From Pasteurellaceae bacterium Pebbles2 (GTDB taxonomy: Bacteria; Pseudomonadota; Gammaproteobacteria; Enterobacterales; Pasteurellaceae), in contig LVZA01000001.1 in NCBI GenBank assembly GCA_023101505.1, forward strand, positions 310,001 to 374,000: 64,000 nt of DNA. Reading direction: 5' to 3'. Positions 28,135 through 38,384 of the stretch are shown in pieces. Each line of letters opens with the position of its first letter. Positions within the stretch are counted from its first letter, which is position 1. The notes below the pieces were generated by a model. The model did not search any database and was not told where the DNA came from. It saw nothing but the letters and a program-made list of their open reading frames with translations. The position numbers and the translations under genes are program-made.

Positions 28135-30162
28135 TTATTCAGTAATGAACGCAGCTCGTAATTGGTGTAGTTGATCTCGCACCGCAGCGGCTTTTTCAAA
28201 TTCCAAATCTTGTGCAAATTTATACATTTGTTGCTCCAATTTCTTGATTTCTTTTTGTAACTCTTTGGGATTTTTCGGCACATTATAATCCGCTTGCGTT
28301 TCCGCCACTTTGCCACGAGATTTTGCCTTTTTATGCACCGCACTTTGTCCAATATCCAGTAATTCGCCCACTTTTTTATTCAATGCCTGTGGCACAATGC
28401 CGTGTTCTTCGTTGTATTTCATTTGCTTTTCACGGCGGCGGTTGGTTTCAGAAATGGCTTTTTCCATTGAATTAGTGATACGGTCGGCGTATAAAATCGC
28501 CTTTCCTTTCAAGTTACGAGCCGCTCGCCCAATGGTTTGAATTAAGGAACGTTCCGAACGCAAAAAGCCCTCTTTGTCAGCATCTAAAATCGCCACCAAT
28601 GACACTTCGGGAATATCTAAGCCCTCTCGCAATAAGTTAATCCCAACCAGTACATCAAATTCACCCAAGCGTAGATCTCGGATAATTTCCACACGCTCAA
28701 CGGTATCAATGTCAGAATGCAAATAACGCACTCGCACACCGTGTTCTTCTAAATAATCGGTGAGATCTTCCGCCATTCGCTTGGTTAATGTGGTAACCAA
28801 AACACGTTCGTTGCGCTCTGCTCGTTGGCGTGCTTCAGAAAGTAAATCATCGACTTGGATTGCCACAGGGCGAATTTCGATTTCAGGATCGAGCAAGCCT
28901 GTCGGACGTACCACTTGATCGATAATTTCCGCCCCTGATTTTTCCAACTCATAATTTCCTGGTGTCGCCGACACATAAATGGTTTGCGGTGCTAAACGCT
29001 CAAATTCTTCAAAACGCAACGGACGGTTATCCAACGCCGACGGCAAACGGAAACCATATTCCACCAGCGTTTCTTTGCGTGAACGGTCGCCACGATACAT
29101 TCCACCAATTTGCGGCACAGTTACGTGGCTTTCGTCAATAACCAATAAAGCATCAGGTGGCATATAATCAAACAAAGTCGGCGGTGGTTCGCCCTCTTTA
29201 CGCCCAGACAAATAGCGTGAATAGTTTTCGATACCTGAACAATAGCCCAACTCATTCATCATCTCAATGTCAAATTGCGTGCGTTGCGTAATGCGTTGTT
29301 CTTCCAATAATTTATGTGCCAGAATAAAACTTTCTCGGCGTTGCACTAGCTCCGCTTTGATTTTTTCGATTGCATCTAAAATACGCTCTCGTGGTGTAAC
29401 ATAGTGCGTTTTTGGGTAAATGGTGAAACGTGGCACAGCACCAAAACTCGTGCCTGTGAGCGGATCAAACAAGCTCAAGCGTTCAATTTCTTCATCGAAT
29501 AATTCAATGCGAACAGCTTGATCGTCCGATTCGGCAGGGAAAATATCAATCACTTCACCACGCACTCGGAACGTGCCACGCTGAAAGGCTTGATCGTTGC
29601 GAGTATATTGCAATTCCGCTAATTTAGATAAAATTTCACGCTGATTGATAATCGCCCCAGTTTGCAAATGCAACATCATTTTCAAATAACTGTCGGGGTC
29701 GCCCAAGCCATAAATTGCCGACACCGAAGCGACCACAATCGTATCACGACGTTCCAAAAAAGATTTGGTGGCTGACAAGCGCATTTGCTCGATTTGGTCG
29801 TTAATCGACGCATCTTTTTCAATGAACGTATCACTGCTCGGTACATAGGCTTCGGGCTGATAATAATCATAATAAGACACAAAATATTCCACTGCATTTT
29901 CAGGGAAAAAGGCTTTCATTTCCGCATAAAGCTGTGCCGCCAAGGTTTTATTCGGTGCAAGCACCATTGCTGGACGGTTAAGTTCCGCAATCACATTGGC
30001 AATGGTAAAGGTTTTGCCCGACCCCGTTACGCCAAGCAAGGTTTGATGTGCTAAACCGTCGTTCAAATTTTCAGTTAATTTTGCAATCGCCGTCGGCTGA
30101 TCGCCCGAGGGTTTAAAATCGGAATGCAGAATAAAAGGTTTGTGGTGAATTTTATGACTCAT
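28135..30162 (-). CDS. uvrB: excinuclease ABC subunit B, UvrB
   Basis: UvrB is the damage-verifying helicase of nucleotide excision repair. The 675-residue length is normal. Walker A GVTGSGKT, the beta-hairpin region [21 protein letters not shown], helicase motifs [17 protein letters not shown] and QTIGRAARN, and the C-terminal UVR motif ([27 protein letters not shown]) are all visible. No clear LexA box was found before the start; CTGTGATAAAATTGAC is only a half match. Confidence 0.98.
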   Translation of the reverse strand: MSHKIHHKPFILHSDFKPSGDQPTAIAKLTENLNDGLAHQTLLGVTGSGKTFTIANVIAELNRPAMVLAPNKTLAAQLYAEMKAFFPENAVEYFVSYYDYYQPEAYVPSSDTFIEKDASINDQIEQMRLSATKSFLERRDTIVVASVSAIYGLGDPDSYLKMMLHLQTGAIINQREILSKLAELQYTRNDQAFQRGTFRVRGEVIDIFPAESDDQAVRIELFDEEIERLSLFDPLTGTSFGAVPRFTIYPKTHYVTPRERILDAIEKIKAELVQRRESFILAHKLLEEQRITQRTQFDIEMMNELGYCSGIENYSRYLSGRKEGEPPPTLFDYMPPDALLVIDESHVTVPQIGGMYRGDRSRKETLVEYGFRLPSALDNRPLRFEEFERLAPQTIYVSATPGNYELEKSGAEIIDQVVRPTGLLDPEIEIRPVAIQVDDLLSEARQRAERNERVLVTTLTKRMAEDLTDYLEEHGVRVRYLHSDIDTVERVEIIRDLRLGEFDVLVGINLLREGLDIPEVSLVAILDADKEGFLRSERSLIQTIGRAARNLKGKAILYADRITNSMEKAISETNRRREKQMKYNEEHGIVPQALNKKVGELLDIGQSAVHKKAKSRGKVAETQADYNVPKNPKELQKEIKKLEQQMYKFAQDLEFEKAAAVRDQLHQLRAAFITE

Positions 30163-30430
30163 TTGACTTACTGATCATTTATAAAGTGCGGTCAATTTTA
30201 TCACAGTTTTGCAACAAAATCAGAGAAGAAAATCTTAAGTTTTACACAGACTTAGATTTGTCAAGTTAAATAAAAAATAATTTCGCTAATTTTTTATTAT
30301 CTTTTGCTAGATTTTATTTAACTATTTGATTTATAAGAAGATGTTATTTTACAACCAATTCTATTCCTAAATGGTCAATCGCTAGTTTCTATCTAGCTTG
30401 AGCGTATTTTATCTTAATTAACTCACAGAG

Positions 30431-30453
30431 TTATCCACAGCTTTTGTGGATAG
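30431..30453. other. inverted pair of DnaA boxes
   Basis: TTATCCACA (30431-30439) is a perfect DnaA box, and TGTGGATAG (30445-30453) is the reverse complement of a box with one mismatch. Together they can also form an 8-9 bp hairpin. This could bind DnaA or act as a weak terminator followed by A-rich sequence. Confidence 0.5.
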
Positions 30454-30484
30454 AAAAAAGTTTATTTTTTATTCGTCTAATCTC

Positions 30485-30513
30485 TTGACAATCGTTTGCG
30501 ATCTCTTTAATAT
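30485..30513 (+). promoter_or_regulatory. promoter of tRNA-Asn
   Basis: TTGACA (30485-30490), a 17-bp spacer and TAATAT (30508-30513) make a near-consensus sigma-70 promoter. A GC-rich GCGCCC discriminator follows, typical of stringently controlled stable-RNA genes. Confidence 0.9.
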
Positions 30514-30544
30514 TTGCGCCCTATCTTAATTGATACCGAATAAT

Positions 30545-30620
30545 TCCTCCTTAGTTCAGTCGGTAGAACGGTGGACTGTTAATCCATATGTCGCAGGTTC
30601 GAGTCCCGCAGGAGGAGCCA
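30545..30620 (+). tRNA. tRNA-Asn (GTT)
   Basis: The gene is 76 nt including an encoded CCA. Acceptor TCCTCC pairs with GGAGGA, and the anticodon loop CTGTTAA gives GTT. The T loop GGTTCGAGTCCC is standard. It closely resembles E. coli tRNA-Asn. Confidence 0.97.
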
Positions 30621-30683
30621 GTTCCTTTTGGTAAACTTTTATTTATCTCCTTTGATGAAAGTTTATAGAAAACCAAAAGTTTT

Positions 30684-30718
30684 AGCCCGACCTTTTTTTC
30701 GGGCTTTTATTTTTTTCA
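30684..30718 (+). terminator. terminator after tRNA-Asn
   Basis: AGCCCGA (30684-30690) pairs with TCGGGCT (30699-30705) and is followed by TTTATTTTTTT. It separates the tRNA from the antiporter gene. Confidence 0.9.
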
Positions 30719-30782
30719 CTATTTTTCACTTCTTGAATTCGCTATACTTCCTTACTCTATCTTATTCATTTAGGATTTTTCT

Positions 30783-31754
30783 ATGTTGTTATCTAGTTTG
30801 GCAATTATTGTCGGCTTGCTCGTGTTGGTGTGGGCGGCAGATCGCTTTGTGGACGGTGCTGCAGCCACAGCTCGCCATTTTGGAATGCCCCAGTTGCTTA
30901 TCGGCATAGTGATCATCGGCTTCGGTACGTCTGCGCCTGAAATGATCGTGTCTGCCCTTTCCGCTTTAAACGGCACACCAGGAATTGCGCTAGGGAATGC
31001 CTACGGTTCAAACATCACCAATATCGCCCTTATTCTCGGCTTCACCGCCTTAATCACTCCGATTGCCGTCAATTCACAAGTGTTAAAGCGTGAATTGCCA
31101 ATTTTGATTTTTGTAACCGCACTTTCTGCCTATTTGCTTTATGATATGCAAGTAACACGCATTGATGCCTTGATTTTATTGGCGGTATTTGCGCTTTATA
31201 TGGCGTGGAGCATTCAGCAAGGGCTGAAAAATAAGAATGACCCATTGATTGCTGATGTGCAAGAAGAACTCAGCGAAATCGCAGATTTACCACTGAATAA
31301 AGCCATTTTTTGGGTGATTATTGGCTTAATATTATTAATGGCAAGCTCGCAATTATTGGTTTGGGGCGCAGTGCAAGTGGCGCAATATTTTGGCGTATCG
31401 GATTTAATCATCGGCTTAACCATCATCGCCGTTGGCACGTCGTTGCCTGAACTCGCCTCATCACTTGCTGCTGCTCGCAAAGGCGAAGTGGATCTTGCCG
31501 TGGGAAATATCATCGGATCAAACTTATTTAATACTCTTGCAGTGGTCGGTATTGCTGGGGCAATTTCGCCAATGAATGTGGCAAAAGAAGTCTTTTCTCG
31601 AGATATTTTAGTGATGTCAGGTTTAACGCTTGCACTGTTTGTATTAGGCTACGGGTTTAAAAAATCCACAGGCAAAATTAATCGCCCGAAAGGGTTTCTA
31701 TTGCTGTTAAGCTACGTGGCTTATAATACTTACTTATTTTACACCGCACTTTAA
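30783..31754 (+). CDS. yrbG: calcium/sodium antiporter, YrbG family
   Basis: This 323-residue inner-membrane protein of the Ca2+:cation antiporter superfamily consists of two inverted five-helix halves. Each half has the alpha-repeat motif that forms the ion site: GFGTSAPEMIVSALSA (about 45-60) and AVGTSLPELASSLAAA (about 219-234), each followed by a GN..GSN motif (LGNAYGSNITN and VGNIIGSNLFN). The middle cytoplasmic loop is acidic. Substrates of this bacterial subfamily are inferred from homology. It lies 3 bp before the next transporter gene, so the two form an operon. Confidence 0.92.
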   Translation: MLLSSLAIIVGLLVLVWAADRFVDGAAATARHFGMPQLLIGIVIIGFGTSAPEMIVSALSALNGTPGIALGNAYGSNITNIALILGFTALITPIAVNSQVLKRELPILIFVTALSAYLLYDMQVTRIDALILLAVFALYMAWSIQQGLKNKNDPLIADVQEELSEIADLPLNKAIFWVIIGLILLMASSQLLVWGAVQVAQYFGVSDLIIGLTIIAVGTSLPELASSLAAARKGEVDLAVGNIIGSNLFNTLAVVGIAGAISPMNVAKEVFSRDILVMSGLTLALFVLGYGFKKSTGKINRPKGFLLLLSYVAYNTYLFYTAL

Positions 31755-31757
31755 TCA

Positions 31758-32609
31758 ATGATAAATAACTACAATCTTGCCTTAATCAAAGTTCATTTCA
31801 CCGCCGTATTATTCGGCGCAACAGGCGTGATAGGCGCATTAATTCAAAGCGATGCCGACGTGTTGGTGTTGGGGCGAGTGATTATCGCATTCGCCGCACT
31901 TTCGCTTTATTTTTTATGCAAACGCATTCCGTTAACCAAATTAACACCCAAAGAAATCGCTTTTCAAGGCTTGCTTGGTGGCTTGTTGGCAGCACATTGG
32001 GTAACCTTTTATATTGCTATCAAAGTCGGCGGTGTGGCTATCGGCACGCTAGGATTTGCCAGCTTTCCTGCCTTTGTTACCCTATTTGAAATGTTCGCCT
32101 TTAAAGAAAAAATTAAAGCGCGAGAATATTTTTTATTAACCGCAATTACGCTTGGATTAATTTTAATCACTCCTGAATTTGAGTTTCAACATCAAGCCAC
32201 GCAAGGGCTTTTATGGGGAGTTTTATCAGGCGCAGTGTATGCGGTTCTCGCCATTTTAAACCGCAAAAATGCCAGCAAATTATCAGGTTCGCAAACTAGT
32301 TGGTGGCAATATTTATTCGCAGCTATCTTACTTGCCCCTTTTTCAGTACAACAACTACCTCACGTTTCACTCACCGATTGGTTTTGGATCGCCAACATCG
32401 GGCTACTTTGCACCAGCTTGGCTTACACGCTTTTCGTTTCAAGTCTAGATACGATCAACGCTCGCACCGCCGCAATGATTATTTCACTCGAACCTGTTTA
32501 TGCCATTTTAATGGCGTGGGCGTGGCTAGGCGAAACACCGACGCCCACAATGCTAATTGGCGGCGCAATGATTATTGTATCGGAGGCTTTGGTAAATCTG
32601 AAAAAGTAA
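31758..32609 (+). CDS. EamA/DMT family transporter
   Basis: This is a 283-residue drug/metabolite-transporter superfamily protein with ten predicted transmembrane helices in two EamA halves (about 10-135 and 148-280). Typical marks are GGLLAAHWVTFYIAIK in the first half and a C-terminal SLEPVYAILMAWAWLGE. The substrate cannot be told from sequence. It follows the antiporter gene after 3 bp. Its stop codon is only 5 bp from the stop of the converging glnD gene, leaving no room for a terminator between them. Confidence 0.88.
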   Translation: MINNYNLALIKVHFTAVLFGATGVIGALIQSDADVLVLGRVIIAFAALSLYFLCKRIPLTKLTPKEIAFQGLLGGLLAAHWVTFYIAIKVGGVAIGTLGFASFPAFVTLFEMFAFKEKIKAREYFLLTAITLGLILITPEFEFQHQATQGLLWGVLSGAVYAVLAILNRKNASKLSGSQTSWWQYLFAAILLAPFSVQQLPHVSLTDWFWIANIGLLCTSLAYTLFVSSLDTINARTAAMIISLEPVYAILMAWAWLGETPTPTMLIGGAMIIVSEALVNLKK

Positions 32610-32614
32610 CCCCA

Positions 32615-35215
32615 CTAAACCAAACGTTCACGCAAGCGTTGCTCTAATTGCATTCGCTCTTGTTCGCTTAAGGCTTTATCTTGTGCATTGGCAAGAATGA
32701 AAAAGTCTTCGGCTTTTGCACCAATGGTGGTGATTTTGGCATTTAACAGGTTTAATTGAAGCTCAGCAAAAATTTGGCTGACTTCCGCTAACAGACCTGC
32801 TTTATCTAAAGCAAATAATTCCATTTCTGTTTGCTCGGCTTTTTGCACATTTAAAAAACGCACTTCGGTTTTCACGTGGAAATTCGCTAATTTACGATCA
32901 GAATTAACACTTAATTTAGGCAAATCTGTTGAATTTAACACCGCACTTAGGCTTTTTTCCAACGCTCGGCGACGATCAAATTTCAGCAAACTGCCGTCTA
33001 ATTCGGTAACAATAAAACTATCTAACGCATAGCCGTCGGCGCTAGTGATAATTTGAGCATCGTGGATACTCAAATTTTTTGCCCCGATGGCACAAACAAC
33101 TTTGTGGAATAAATGCGCTTGATCTTTGCAATACACAAATACTTCCGTGCCACCGTCGGAAAAGCGGTTGCTAATTTTGACTAACACATCGCAATCTGCA
33201 GGCTTTTGGCTTAATAAGGTGGCGTGCCAACATAATTCCTTCGGCGTATTGCGTAGAAAATATTCATCAGGACAACGCGCCCAATGGCGGTTTAAGGTTG
33301 CCATATCCCAAGCTAAACTTTGTTCATCTAACATTGCTAAGGCTTGCGTTCGATGCGCTTGAATTTTTTCCAGATTATCTAACAGCTGATCCATTCCTTG
33401 ATGAAATTGCTTCAAGCTCAACTGATAAAGTGCACTAAATAAAGACCGTTTCCAGCTGTTCCACAGGGTCTGATTAGTAGCACAAATATCAGCAACGGTT
33501 AAGCAAATTAATAAATCTAAACGCACTCTATTTTGCACTTCTTCGGCGAATTTCATCACCACTTCAGGGTCGTGAATATCACGGCGTTGTGCCACAATCG
33601 ACATCAACAAGTGCTGCTCCACTAACCACGCCATTGTATCTATTTCTCGGCGGTCAAATCCGTGTTTGGCGGCAAAATTTCGCACGTCCACCGCCCCAAG
33701 TTGAGCGTGATCACCGCCACGACCTTTGGCTATATCGTGAAATAAGGCGACGATATACAGCAAAGTGCGGTCAGAAAAATGGCTAAATATTGCGTGGCAA
33801 ACGGGGTGATCTTGTGCGGTTTCGGGTTGCAAAAAACTTTCCAGTTTCAATAGCAAACGTAAGGTATGCTCGTCCACCGTGTAAATATGGAAAAGATCAA
33901 ATTGCATTAAGCCCTCAATGCCTTTCCATTCGGGAATATACGCCGTCAGCACGCCATATTGGTGCATTGGCACGACCGCTCGGGCAATGGCGTTAGGTTG
34001 TGCCAAAAGACGTAAAAATTTTTCTCGAGCCAAAGGAATATCGCTGAGCGAACTATTGAGTTGGCGTAAGGCAACGTGCAATTTGCGTAGCGTGGCGGAA
34101 TGAATATCAGCCTGCGGTTGTGCGGTGAGATGATAGAATAAATCCAAAATCGTTTCAGGCTGGCGGATAAAACGGCTTTCATCACGCAAGATAATTTCAT
34201 TATTTTGTAAGGCAAAATGTTTATCTAACAAAACTAATGAATTTTGTACCGCACTTTTCGGCGTTAAAAAATACTCTCGATAATGTTTGGTCAGAATATC
34301 ACTCAAGCTAGAAATGATTTGCAAGGCTTGAAAGAAACGCTTCATCATTTGCTCAACGCCGACATTGCCCTCACCTTGATAACCCAACAATTCCGCCACT
34401 TTAAGCTGGCGATCAAATAACAGGCGATTGTCATAACGCTTTAAAATGAGATGCAAGGCAAAACGCATTTTGAATAAAAATTGCTGGCTTTGCGCAAGCA
34501 ACTCATATTCTTCGGGGTTAATAAATCCCGCTCGCAAAATGTCGTTTAAATTCATTGCGTTAAAATGGCGCAAGGCGATCCAATAAATTAAATGCAAATC
34601 TCGCAAGCCACCTGGGCTGTATTTGAGATCGGGTTCAAGGTTGTAACTGGTGTTGTTATAGCGTTGATAACGTTGATTTTTTTCGGCTATTTTGGCATTA
34701 AAGAAAATTTCTTTTTGCCAAAAGTCGGCTTGCTGTAAAAGTGCGGTGAGTTTTTCAAAGTTTTTTTCATTACCGCACAAATAACGGCTTTCCAGCAAGT
34801 TGGTCGCAATGCTAATTTCCGCTCGTCCATCGGCATCGCATTCCGCTAAGGTACGTACGCTTGCCCCCACATCGAAACCGCAATCCCACAAAAATTGGAT
34901 AAACTCACTGATTTTTTGCTCTAATTCCGCTGAGTTTTTTTGTTCGCTTAAAATCAAAAAATCCAAATCCGATAAGGGAAACATTTCTTTGCGTCCGTAG
35001 CCACCCACGGCGATTAAGCACAATTCGCTTTGATCTAATTGAAAGGCGTGCCAAAGCTCAACGAGCAAGTTGTCGCAAAATAAAGTGCGGTGAGAAATTA
35101 AGCCATTTACATCACTTTGGCTAAAATTTTCCAGCTCACTCTGTTTTAAGGCTTCACGTTGTTTTTTGATGGCTTGTGGAGTTAAATTCTCTGATAAATT
35201 CCTAGATAAAATCAT
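32615..35215 (-). CDS. glnD: bifunctional uridylyltransferase/uridylyl-removing enzyme GlnD
   Basis: GlnD senses glutamine and adds or removes UMP from PII, setting glutamine synthetase activity. The 866-residue protein has the nucleotidyltransferase domain ([19 protein letters not shown] at about 70-88), the HD hydrolase domain ([19 protein letters not shown], then EQHLLMS) and two C-terminal ACT domains (about 690-770 and 800-866). It stands alone on the minus strand between the EamA gene (convergent, 5 bp) and map. Confidence 0.97.
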   Translation of the reverse strand: MILSRNLSENLTPQAIKKQREALKQSELENFSQSDVNGLISHRTLFCDNLLVELWHAFQLDQSELCLIAVGGYGRKEMFPLSDLDFLILSEQKNSAELEQKISEFIQFLWDCGFDVGASVRTLAECDADGRAEISIATNLLESRYLCGNEKNFEKLTALLQQADFWQKEIFFNAKIAEKNQRYQRYNNTSYNLEPDLKYSPGGLRDLHLIYWIALRHFNAMNLNDILRAGFINPEEYELLAQSQQFLFKMRFALHLILKRYDNRLLFDRQLKVAELLGYQGEGNVGVEQMMKRFFQALQIISSLSDILTKHYREYFLTPKSAVQNSLVLLDKHFALQNNEIILRDESRFIRQPETILDLFYHLTAQPQADIHSATLRKLHVALRQLNSSLSDIPLAREKFLRLLAQPNAIARAVVPMHQYGVLTAYIPEWKGIEGLMQFDLFHIYTVDEHTLRLLLKLESFLQPETAQDHPVCHAIFSHFSDRTLLYIVALFHDIAKGRGGDHAQLGAVDVRNFAAKHGFDRREIDTMAWLVEQHLLMSIVAQRRDIHDPEVVMKFAEEVQNRVRLDLLICLTVADICATNQTLWNSWKRSLFSALYQLSLKQFHQGMDQLLDNLEKIQAHRTQALAMLDEQSLAWDMATLNRHWARCPDEYFLRNTPKELCWHATLLSQKPADCDVLVKISNRFSDGGTEVFVYCKDQAHLFHKVVCAIGAKNLSIHDAQIITSADGYALDSFIVTELDGSLLKFDRRRALEKSLSAVLNSTDLPKLSVNSDRKLANFHVKTEVRFLNVQKAEQTEMELFALDKAGLLAEVSQIFAELQLNLLNAKITTIGAKAEDFFILANAQDKALSEQERMQLEQRLRERLV

Positions 35216-35239
35216 AGATAAGCACGCCGTTAATTAGCT

Positions 35240-35263
35240 AATAAAAAGGGGCAAAAGCCCCTA
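35240..35263 (-). terminator. terminator of map
   Basis: On the minus strand AGGGGC-tttt-GCCCCT is followed by TTTTTATTAG, 12 bp beyond the map stop codon. Confidence 0.9.
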
Positions 35264-35274
35264 AATTCAATCGA

Positions 35275-36078
35275 TTATGCATTGACCATAAAACGAGAAA
35301 TACGACCTTCTTTTTCTTCTTCTTCACGAATGGTCATCACTTCGCAGCCGTCATCGGTAATCACAATTTGATGCTCGAATTGGGCTGAATGGCTACGATC
35401 TTTGGTTTTCACCGTCCAGCCGTCGCCCATTAAACGCACTTCTTTTTTGCCGGCATTAATCATCGGCTCAATGGTGAACACCATTCCTTTTTTTAGCACC
35501 ACACCGCCGTCATCAGAATAATAATGCAAGACTTGTGGTTCACTGTGGAATTGATCGCCAATGCCGTGTCCGCAATATTCACGCACCACGCTAAAGCCTT
35601 GTGCTTCGGTATATTGCTGCACAGCACGCCCGATTTCGTTTAAACGCACGCCAGGTTTTACTACTCGCAAGCCCACATATAAGGCTTCTTGCGCCGCTTC
35701 CACTAATTTTTGGCTGCGAATATTGGTGTTGCCCACGATGTACATTTTGGAGTTATCGCCATAATAACCGTCTTTAATCACAGTAACGTCAATATTCAAA
35801 ATATCTCCGTCTTTCAATAACTTATCTTCACTTGGAATACCGTGGCAAACTACTTCGTTAAGGGAAATACAAGTTGCTTTTGGAAAGCCGTGATAACCCA
35901 AGCAAGCGGGGATCACTTTTTGCACGTTCACCATATAATCGTGGCAAATACGATCTAATTCACCGGTGCTTACGCCTGCTTTAATATAGGGTTCGATCAT
36001 CACTAACACGTCTGACGCCAATTTGCAGGCTTCTCGTAATTTTACAATTTCTTCTTCTGTTCTTAATGGGATTGCCAT
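35275..36078 (-). CDS. map: type I methionine aminopeptidase
   Basis: Map removes the initiator Met from nascent proteins. The 267-residue protein has the family metal ligands and motifs: HGFPKATCISLNEVVCHGIPS, LNIDVTVIKDGYYGDNSKMY (two Asp ligands), CGHGIGDQFHSEPQVLHY (His), FTIEPMIN (Glu) and QFEHQIVIT (Glu). ATG 36078 is chosen because MAIPLRTEEEIVKLREACK is the family start and GGAG precedes it; an upstream in-frame start at 36129 adds 17 residues unlike the family. It is divergent from erpA. Confidence 0.97.
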   Translation of the reverse strand: MAIPLRTEEEIVKLREACKLASDVLVMIEPYIKAGVSTGELDRICHDYMVNVQKVIPACLGYHGFPKATCISLNEVVCHGIPSEDKLLKDGDILNIDVTVIKDGYYGDNSKMYIVGNTNIRSQKLVEAAQEALYVGLRVVKPGVRLNEIGRAVQQYTEAQGFSVVREYCGHGIGDQFHSEPQVLHYYSDDGGVVLKKGMVFTIEPMINAGKKEVRLMGDGWTVKTKDRSHSAQFEHQIVITDDGCEVMTIREEEEKEGRISRFMVNA

Positions 36079-36210
36079 CTCCGTTTCTCCATATTCAATA
36101 ATTTGGGCGTATAATACCACTAATCCCACTTGAAGTGAAAATATCCTTGAATGAATTGGTCGGTTATTAGATAATGAGAGAAAATATTTTATTGTAGTAA
36201 AGGGAAATAA

Positions 36211-36552
36211 ATGTCAGAGATTTCAGTACCACTCAACTTCACTGATGCCGCGGCAAATAAAGTGAAAGCATTAATTAGCGATGAAGAAAATTCCGCATTA
36301 AAATTACGTGTTTATATTACTGGTGGCGGTTGTAGCGGTTTTCAATACGGTTTCACATTTGATGAAAAAGTCAACGACGGCGATCTCACCGTAGAGAATT
36401 CAGGTGTGCAATTAGTGGTCGATCCGATGAGTTTGCAATATTTAATCGGCGGCACGATTGATTACACCGAAGGCTTAGAGGGTTCACGCTTTGTTGTACA
36501 AAACCCAAATGCGTCGAGCACTTGCGGCTGCGGATCGTCGTTTAGCGTTTAA
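36211..36552 (+). CDS. erpA: iron-sulfur cluster insertion protein ErpA
   Basis: ErpA is an A-type carrier that delivers iron-sulfur clusters to apo-enzymes such as IspG and IspH. The 113-residue protein has the three conserved Cys: one in [11 protein letters not shown] (near residue 42) and two in STCGCGSSF at the C-terminus. The ribosome site AAGGGAAAT is good. It is followed after 21 bp by yacL and shares that gene's terminator. Confidence 0.96.
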   Translation: MSEISVPLNFTDAAANKVKALISDEENSALKLRVYITGGGCSGFQYGFTFDEKVNDGDLTVENSGVQLVVDPMSLQYLIGGTIDYTEGLEGSRFVVQNPNASSTCGCGSSFSV

Positions 36553-36573
36553 ACTCAAAATTAAGGCGGATTT

Positions 36574-36945
36574 ATGGACTTCCAATTCACACATCATCTT
36601 GGCAACGTTATCGCAAAATGCTCAATGGAACACATTGCTGTGGCAAATTGGTTTAACACGGAAGTCGCTTTAAATTCTCAATTAATTTCCAACGCACTTT
36701 TGTATGTTGAACAAGCCAAAACGTTTGCGCCAGAACAAGAAAATCGCCTAATCGGCAAAGAATATAGCGTATTTATTAACGCTGATGAAGTGATGGTGCG
36801 AGCGAATAATTTGTCGGTAAATGATGAAAACGAGCAACAACTGCAAGAGCAAGATTTCCATTATTACGATGCCGAAAGCATCGCATTTTTAGGCTTGGAC
36901 GATTTTGAGCGTTTTCTCAAGTCTTATCTTGAATTTGTCCGCTAA
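36574..36945 (+). CDS. yacL: YacL family protein (UPF0231)
   Basis: This is a small acidic cytoplasmic protein of 123 residues and unknown function. The start MDFQFTHHLGNVIAKCSMEHIAVANWFNTEV and the C-terminal CGLDDFxxFLxSYLxFxR-type end (here GLDDFERFLKSYLEFVR) are the family's conserved ends. It follows erpA after 21 bp and is followed by a strong terminator. Confidence 0.9.
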   Translation: MDFQFTHHLGNVIAKCSMEHIAVANWFNTEVALNSQLISNALLYVEQAKTFAPEQENRLIGKEYSVFINADEVMVRANNLSVNDENEQQLQEQDFHYYDAESIAFLGLDDFERFLKSYLEFVR

Positions 36946-36959
36946 ACTTATAAAGCACG

Positions 36960-36988
36960 AAAGCCTGTCGATGACAGGCTTTTTTTTC
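36960..36988 (+). terminator. terminator of erpA-yacL
   Basis: AAGCCTGTC-gat-GACAGGCTT is followed by an uninterrupted run of T. It lies just past the yacL stop. Confidence 0.95.
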
Positions 36989-36989
36989 A

Positions 36990-37619
36990 TTACTTCACAA
37001 ACGGATTATTCTCTTTCTCATAACCAATCGTTGTGTGTAGTCCGTGTCCAGCTAATACAAGTATATCATCAGGTAGCTGATACATTTTTTGTTTGATTGA
37101 CTGGATCAAATCGTCATAACTTCCCCCAGGGAAATCGGTGCGTCCGATGCCTTGTTTGAATAGCACATCGCCTGTGAAAGCAATTTTTTGCTGATGTTCG
37201 ATAAAACCGATATGACCTGGGGTATGCCCTGGCAAGTGCAAAATTTCAAATTCAAAACCTGCAATTTTTAAGATTTCGCTCTCGGTGTCGAGCCAACGAT
37301 CAGGTTCAAAGGCTTCTACTTCAAATAAGCCAAATTGGCGAGATTGTTGTGGCAGTGCGTCAAACCAATATTTATCCAACGAATTTGGTCCAATAATTTC
37401 TACGCCGAAATGTTCTTTTAATTTTGTCGCTGCGCCGACGTGGTCTAAGTGTCCGTGGGTGAGTAAGATTGCTTGTAAATTCAAGTCTAATTCTTCAATG
37501 CGCTTAATTAATTTCGGTGCATCGCCACCTGGGTCGATAATTGCAGCTTGTTTTTCATCGTTCCAAATGATAGAACAATTTTGTTGAAAGGCGGTTACGG
37601 GGATAATATCAATATTCAT
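36990..37619 (-). CDS. ycbL: metallo-beta-lactamase fold hydrolase, YcbL type
   Basis: This 209-residue protein is related to glyoxalase II. The zinc motif HGHLDH (in LLTHGHLDHVGAA, residues about 54-60), further ligands in HLPGHTPGHIGF, the Asp of FTGDVLF and the His of LAGHG are all present. The C-terminal substrate domain of true GloB is absent, so it is the short YcbL (type II glyoxalase-like) form with an uncertain physiological substrate. It is convergent with yacL. Confidence 0.9.
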   Translation of the reverse strand: MNIDIIPVTAFQQNCSIIWNDEKQAAIIDPGGDAPKLIKRIEELDLNLQAILLTHGHLDHVGAATKLKEHFGVEIIGPNSLDKYWFDALPQQSRQFGLFEVEAFEPDRWLDTESEILKIAGFEFEILHLPGHTPGHIGFIEHQQKIAFTGDVLFKQGIGRTDFPGGSYDDLIQSIKQKMYQLPDDILVLAGHGLHTTIGYEKENNPFVK

Positions 37620-37639
37620 TTTTATATCTCTTGTTGATA

Positions 37640-37668
37640 AAAAAACCGCAAAACTGCGGTCTTTTTTT
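37640..37668 (-). terminator. terminator of ycbK (two-way)
   Basis: ACCGCA-aaac-TGCGGT has A-rich sequence before it and T-rich sequence after it, so it can terminate in both directions. It lies about 25 bp beyond the ycbK stop and 20 bp upstream of the ycbL start. Confidence 0.85.
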
Positions 37669-37691
37669 AGTGAGTTTTTTAGTAAATTTTA

Positions 37692-38246
37692 CTAGCCACG
37701 CCAAGTGCGCACAGGGCCTGTGTCAACGTGGATAAAGTTACTTCTTGGATAATAACCGACACCACCATTGTTTAGATTTTCAGCCACTGCTTTCACTCGT
37801 TTTAATGGCACATCAGCAATGCGGAAATCCACAGCTTGTCCACGAGTGTGGTAGCTATTTGAAGCCACACCACGGCTTCTACGGCGCAAACTATTATTAG
37901 TTGCGAGTGAGCGATAGCCTGATAATATTTGAATTTCTGTGTTGCGTAAGCCTAAACCGCCTTGAATTTGGTAGAGCTTACGGAATAAATTAGGATCGAT
38001 TCGGTGGGCCTTGTTAATATGCCAATCACGCATAAACCAGTTTAATTTTTGTAGAGTTACAGAAGAAAAACCTGTGTTTGGAAATTCAGAGCTAAAGGTT
38101 TCGCCAGTGTTAATATTTCTTAATCTCAAAAGGCGAGGTTTGGGCGTCGAAACAACGGCTAACACCGAATTAGGTAATGCAGCTGCGCCAAGCACAACGC
38201 CACCTAATGATAACCATTTACGGCGACTATGGTTAATTGTTGTCAT
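37692..38246 (-). CDS. ycbK: YcbK family (DUF882) peptidase-like exported protein
   Basis: This 184-residue protein belongs to the M15-related DUF882 family. The start SRRKWLSLGGVVLGAAALPNSVLA is a twin-arginine signal, so it should be exported folded. Zinc-site residues of M15 peptidases are visible: HTRGQAVDF (His and Asp) and the C-terminal FIHVDTGPVRTW (His). A role in peptidoglycan metabolism is likely from the family and from the neighbours ycbB and prc. It lies 138 bp after ycbB on the same strand. Confidence 0.9.
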   Translation of the reverse strand: MTTINHSRRKWLSLGGVVLGAAALPNSVLAVVSTPKPRLLRLRNINTGETFSSEFPNTGFSSVTLQKLNWFMRDWHINKAHRIDPNLFRKLYQIQGGLGLRNTEIQILSGYRSLATNNSLRRRSRGVASNSYHTRGQAVDFRIADVPLKRVKAVAENLNNGGVGYYPRSNFIHVDTGPVRTWRG

Positions 38247-38384
38247 TTTTTGTTCTCTTTTGTTAGATGATAACGTGAGAAGGCAAACTTGTTCCCCTCA
38301 CGCCACAAAACAAGCACTTTTCAACATTGATACAATTAATATTATTCGTTTGAACGCTATCATTGCCGAAAAGTGCGGTTAATT

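Larger units (their letters stand above)
30163..30544. other. gene-free stretch with DnaA-box hairpin and tRNA promoter
   Basis: This 382-bp AT-rich gap separates uvrB from tRNA-Asn. It holds one uptake signal (about 30183), a pair of inverted DnaA-type boxes (30431-30453) and the tRNA-Asn promoter (30485-30513). I see no coding frame worth calling. Confidence 0.7.

Noticed and set aside
30170-30240. A possible LexA box before uvrB.
   Set aside because: The best match, CTGTGATAAAATTGAC, lacks the ACAG half; uvrB cannot be called SOS-controlled from this sequence.
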